This document shows positions 60,342 to 64,000 of a DNA stretch of 64,000 nucleotides, piece by piece (position 1 is the stretch's first letter; every line of letters begins with the position of its first letter). The position numbers and the translations under genes were made by a program. Below the pieces are notes generated by a model, which had not been told where the DNA came from, made no database searches, and saw only the letters and a program-made list of their open reading frames with translations. The stretch lies in NCBI RefSeq assembly GCF_900109545.1, contig NZ_FOAP01000011.1, positions 62,001-126,000 of the forward strand, given 5' to 3'. The stretch is from Stigmatella aurantiaca (GTDB taxonomy: Bacteria > Myxococcota > Myxococcia > Myxococcales > Myxococcaceae).

Positions 60342-60975
60342 TCGCTTCGCGGGGCCCGTTGCTGACGAGCCGCTCGCGCTCTTTGTAGTGGTGGTAGAGC
60401 TGCAGGACCTTGCGCACGTACTCCTGCGTCTCCGTGTAGGGAGGCACGTTGCCGCCGTACTTGCGGACCGCATGCGGCCCCGCGTTGTACGCGGCGATCA
60501 TCTTCACCATGTCCCCCTCGAAGGTGTTGGCGAGCACCCGCAGGTAGCGCACCCCGCCCTCGATGTTCTCCTTCTCGTCGAAGATGTCCTTCACGTACAT
60601 CTCCGTCGCCGTCTGGGGCATGAGCTGCATCAGCCCACAGGCGCCCTTGGGGGACACGGCTTTGGGGTCGAAGTTGCTCTCGGCCTGGATGATGGCGCGC
60701 ACCAGGCTCGCGGGGATGCGGTAGCGCTGGGAGGCCGTGGAGACGTGCGGCTCGAGCTCCTCGGGGATGCTCGACCGCCCGCGCACGGCGGAGGAGGCCT
60801 TGGGCGCCTCGGTGAAGGTGCCCTTGAGCTTGCGGGCCTTCTTGCCCCCCGGCGGCGGCACGTTCGTATAGATGATGGTGCCGTCCTTCTCCACGTAGCG
60901 GTAGATGCCCTCGGAGGCCCAGGCCCCCAGGGGAAGCAGCAACCCGCAGAGAATGATGGCGAAGCGCATGCGCAT
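60292..60975 (-). CDS. Lytic transglycosylase (SLT domain) with N-terminal DUF4124-like segment
   Basis: This 227-aa periplasmic or secreted muralytic enzyme cleaves the MurNAc-GlcNAc bond to give 1,6-anhydro ends. An N-terminal signal peptide (residues 1-20, FAIILCGLLLPLGAWA) is followed by a short domain with YRYVEKDGTIIYTNVPP, typical of DUF4124. The SLT domain is about 75-205. It has the catalytic glutamate in IIQAESNFDP, then GLMQLMPQTA and AAYNAGPHAV, all classic family-1 motifs. The C-terminus is acidic and disordered. It is the first gene of a probable three-gene minus-strand unit (transglycosylase, TPR protein, pgsA), divergent from nadB with 87 bases between. ATG 60969 is an alternative start. 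Confidence 0.9.
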   Translation of the reverse strand: MRMRFAIILCGLLLPLGAWASEGIYRYVEKDGTIIYTNVPPPGGKKARKLKGTFTEAPKASSAVRGRSSIPEELEPHVSTASQRYRIPASLVRAIIQAESNFDPKAVSPKGACGLMQLMPQTATEMYVKDIFDEKENIEGGVRYLRVLANTFEGDMVKMIAAYNAGPHAVRKYGGNVPPYTETQEYVRKVLQLYHHYKERERLVSNGPREANADGDDASGGAGDGSR

Positions 60976-61062
60976 GGCGGCCCGGTAACCTTAGACCTCC
61001 GCCAGAAAGTCCTCAAGAAAACGCCTTGTTTCCGGCACTTACACCCGTTAAGGGTCGCACCC

Positions 61063-62652
61063 ATGCCCCAGCGCTTCGACTTCCTCGTCCTAGGGGGCGG
61101 TGTCGCAGGCCTCTCCTTCGCCCTCCAAGCCGCCCGGCATGGCTCCGTGGCCGTGCTGACCAAGCGTGAACGTTACGAGAGCAACACCCAGTACGCCCAG
61201 GGGGGCATCGCCAGCGTGCTGGCCCCCACCGACAGCTTCGAGGCCCACGTCCAGGACACCCTGGTGGCCGGCGCGGGGCTCAACCACCTGGACGCGGTGG
61301 AAGTCACGGTGCGCGAGGGGCCCCAGCGCATCCAGGAGCTCGTCGAGTTCGGCGCCGAGTTCAACCGGCACTCCAGCGGCGAGTTCGACCTGACGCGCGA
61401 GGGCGGCCACTCCGCGCGGCGCATCATCCACGCCGGGGACATCACCGGCCGCGAGGTGCAGCGCGCCCTGCTCGCCGCGTGCGATGCCCAGCCCAACATC
61501 ACCTTCCTGCAGCACACCGCCGCGATTGATCTCATCCTCGACCGGCGCACCACCCCGGGGAAGGCTGGCCGGTGCGTGGGCGCGTACGTGCTCGCCGAGA
61601 ACGGCCGCATCGACACGTTCCTGTGCAAGGTGACGGTGCTGGCCACCGGCGGCGCGGGCAAGGTGTACCTGTACACCTCCAACCCGGATGTGGCCACGGG
61701 GGACGGGGTGGCCATGGCCTACCGGGCGGGCGCCCAGGTGGCCAACATGGAGTTCTACCAGTTCCACCCCACGTGCCTGTACCACCCGGAGGCCAAGAGC
61801 TTCCTCATCAGCGAGGCGCTCCGGGGCGAGGGCGGCAAGCTGCGGCTGCGCAACGGGCAGACCTTCATGGAGCGCTACCACCCCATGGGCGCGCTGGCCC
61901 CCCGCGACGTGGTGGCCCGCGCCATCGACGCGGAGCTCAAGCGCACCGGCGATGACTGCGTCCACCTGGACATGACGCACCTGGGGCGCGCGTTCCTCAC
62001 CGACCGCTTCCCCAACATCTACTCCACCTGCAAGGCCTTCAACATCGACATGGCCGTGCAGCCCATCCCCGTGGTGCCCGCGGCCCACTACATGTGCGGC
62101 GGCGTGGTGACGGATCTGCACGGCCGCACCTCCGTACCCGGCCTGTACGCGGTGGGCGAGGTGGCCCACACCGGGCTGCATGGGGCCAACCGGCTCGCCT
62201 CCAACTCGCTGCTGGAGGGGCTCGTCTTCGGGCACCGGGCCGCCGTGACCACCGCCGATGAGGTCCGCGCCCTCACCTCCTCCCCCCAGGAGGCCCCCGA
62301 GTGGGATGCCGGCAGCGCGGTGGACTCGGACGAGAGCGTCGTCGTCACCCACAACTGGGATGAGATCCGCCGGCTCATGTGGAACTACGTGGGCATCGTC
62401 CGCACGGACAAGCGGTTGATGCGCGCCCGGCGCCGGTTGGACCTGCTGCGCGAGGAGATCCGCGACTACTACTGGCGCTTCAAGGTGACGCCGGACGTCA
62501 TCGAGCTGCGCAACATCGCCGACGTGGCCCACCTCATCGTCGACTGCGCCAGCCGCCGCAAGGAGAGCCGCGGCCTGCACTTCACGCTCGACTACCCCAA
62601 CACGGATGACCACCACGGGCTGCGCGACACGGTGGTCTCCCGCGGGCCCTGA
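61063..62652 (+). CDS. nadB: L-aspartate oxidase
   Basis: This 529-aa FAD enzyme oxidises L-aspartate to iminoaspartate, the first step of de novo NAD synthesis. The N-terminal Rossmann motif LGGGVAGLSFALQAA is at about 10-24. SNTQYAQGGIASVLAP matches the substrate and FAD loop of the fumarate reductase/aspartate oxidase family. Further family motifs include HSARRIIHAGDITGREV and a late GLYAVGEVAHTGLHGANRLASNSLLEG. The length is normal. The preceding in-frame sequence is antisense to the transglycosylase gene, so ATG 61063 is the start. It forms an operon with the rhomboid gene six bases downstream. The quinolinate synthase partner is not in the window. Confidence 0.96.
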   Translation: MPQRFDFLVLGGGVAGLSFALQAARHGSVAVLTKRERYESNTQYAQGGIASVLAPTDSFEAHVQDTLVAGAGLNHLDAVEVTVREGPQRIQELVEFGAEFNRHSSGEFDLTREGGHSARRIIHAGDITGREVQRALLAACDAQPNITFLQHTAAIDLILDRRTTPGKAGRCVGAYVLAENGRIDTFLCKVTVLATGGAGKVYLYTSNPDVATGDGVAMAYRAGAQVANMEFYQFHPTCLYHPEAKSFLISEALRGEGGKLRLRNGQTFMERYHPMGALAPRDVVARAIDAELKRTGDDCVHLDMTHLGRAFLTDRFPNIYSTCKAFNIDMAVQPIPVVPAAHYMCGGVVTDLHGRTSVPGLYAVGEVAHTGLHGANRLASNSLLEGLVFGHRAAVTTADEVRALTSSPQEAPEWDAGSAVDSDESVVVTHNWDEIRRLMWNYVGIVRTDKRLMRARRRLDLLREEIRDYYWRFKVTPDVIELRNIADVAHLIVDCASRRKESRGLHFTLDYPNTDDHHGLRDTVVSRGP

Positions 62653-62658
62653 GGACCG

Positions 62659-63369
62659 ATGGCGCGCAAGCCTCGCATCCTGGATACCCCCAGCCCCGCC
62701 CCCGCCTCGGCCCCCGAGCCCCCGCCCCGGCGGTGGACGCCGGTGTGCACGGCCGTGCTCGCCCTCTCGGTGGTGATGTTCTTCCTGGATGGGTTCCTGC
62801 TGCGCCGGGGGCTGATTCCCGGCGGCGAGTGGCTGGAGCGGGTGGGCAAGCCGCTCGCCCTCTACGGCCCCCTGGTCCAGCACGGCCAGCCCTGGCGCGT
62901 CATCACCTATGCCTTCGAGCACGGCGGCCCCATCCACCTGCTCTTCAACATGTCGGCGGCCTTCACGCTCGGCCCCAGCCTGGAGCGGGCCATTGGCCCG
63001 TGGCGCTTCCTGGGGCTCTCGCTGGTGACGTGCGTGGGCTCGGCCGCCTTCGCGCTGCTGTTCGACTTCGAGCAGCCCACCGTGGGCGCCTCGGGCATGA
63101 TTCTGGGCTGGCTGGGCGCGCTGCTGCCCATCTCCCCGGGCTACACGCGGCGGCAGCTGGGCATGTGGCTGCTGCAGATTGCCCTCATCAGCCTCATTCC
63201 GGGCGTGAGCTGGGCGGGGCACCTGGGCGGTGTCCTCTTTGGCCTGCCCTGCGGCCTAGCGCTGAAGATGGGCAAGGCCGTCTACGCGCGCGCCCTGCCC
63301 CTGCTGCTCTTCATCGCCGCCGTGGTGGCCCTGTTCGCGGCCTACCCGGAGCGGCGCGGAGGTTTCTGA
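62659..63369 (+). CDS. Rhomboid-family intramembrane serine protease
   Basis: This 236-aa integral membrane protein has about six transmembrane segments. The nucleophile is in GASG (VGASGMILGWLGALLP, near 152) and the catalytic histidine is in AGHLGGVLFGLP (near 192). The HLLFNM motif (near 93) with the preceding oxyanion region is also conserved. The first 30 residues are Pro/Ala-rich and cytoplasmic. It should cleave membrane-anchored substrates within the bilayer, but the substrate is unknown. It lies six bases after nadB and one base before the LOG-family gene, so all three are probably cotranscribed. Confidence 0.9.
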   Translation: MARKPRILDTPSPAPASAPEPPPRRWTPVCTAVLALSVVMFFLDGFLLRRGLIPGGEWLERVGKPLALYGPLVQHGQPWRVITYAFEHGGPIHLLFNMSAAFTLGPSLERAIGPWRFLGLSLVTCVGSAAFALLFDFEQPTVGASGMILGWLGALLPISPGYTRRQLGMWLLQIALISLIPGVSWAGHLGGVLFGLPCGLALKMGKAVYARALPLLLFIAAVVALFAAYPERRGGF

Positions 63370-63370
63370 C

Positions 63371-63964
<594 letters not shown>

Positions 63965-63968
63965 GCCC

Positions 63969-64000
63969 TCAGCGCGCGTGCACCCGCAGCTCGGCGTGGC
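63969..64000 (-). CDS. Possible 3' end of a convergent gene
   Basis: On the minus strand the last bases read as an open frame ending in HAELRVHAR and a TGA at 63971-63969. The end of a convergent gene is plausible here, but ten codons cannot establish it. Confidence 0.25.
   Translation of the reverse strand, partial: HAELRVHAR

Noticed and set aside
61090-63222. 710-codon minus-strand frame opposite nadB and the rhomboid gene
   Set aside because: The plus-strand frames carry clear aspartate oxidase and rhomboid motifs; the antisense translation is low-complexity with no recognisable domain.

Overview
The window is GC-rich DNA with the hallmarks of a myxobacterium (Myxococcota, probably Cystobacterineae). 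It carries very large cis-AT type I polyketide synthases with the unusual ACP-KS-AT-AT starter arrangement known from this group, next to ordinary housekeeping genes. The species and the metabolite cannot be named from the sequence alone.

Region A (about 8.3-57.2 kb, all on the minus strand) is one hybrid PKS/NRPS operon of eight genes, called here ORF1 to ORF8 in transcription order. ORF1 is KS-AT0-ACP. ORF2 is an NRPS, Cy-A-PCP, probably forming a thiazoline from cysteine. ORF3 is KS-AT-KR-ACP. ORF4 is KS-AT0-ACP followed by KS-AT-DH-KR-ACP. ORF5 is KS-AT-DH0-ACP-TE. ORF6 is a CCR-like MDR reductase. ORF7 (6192 aa) is ACP-KS-AT-AT-DH-KR-ACP, then KS-AT-DH-KR-ACP, then KS-AT-DH-ER-KR-ACP. 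ORF8 is KS-AT0-DH0-KR-ACP. AT0 marks an AT whose nucleophilic serine is glycine and whose small subdomain is deleted. Five junctions are 4-base ATGA overlaps, one is a 20-base overlap and one is a 19-base gap.

Two things stand out. The operon lies between two identical tRNA-Gly(GCC) genes 49.4 kb apart. The apparent biochemical order is ORF7-8-1-2-3-4-5, because the starter module is in ORF7 and the thioesterase in ORF5. That order is a circular permutation of the physical order, with the break at the tRNA copies. An island that entered as a circle at a tRNA-Gly gene would explain both facts, but no integrase is visible. Three AT-null modules and a tandem AT also suggest a cis/trans-AT hybrid line.

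Region B (1-7.9 kb, minus strand) is a second PKS operon downstream of the left tRNA with its own promoter. ORF9 is one fully reducing module and ORF10 is cut by the window edge. Whether it serves the same product is open.

Region C (57.5-64 kb) looks like core genome. It holds tRNA-Gly, pgsA, a TPR/AIM24-like protein and a lytic transglycosylase on the minus strand. On the plus strand are nadB, a rhomboid protease and a LOG-family protein. No regulator, transporter, phosphopantetheinyl transferase, integrase, IS element or CRISPR array was seen.
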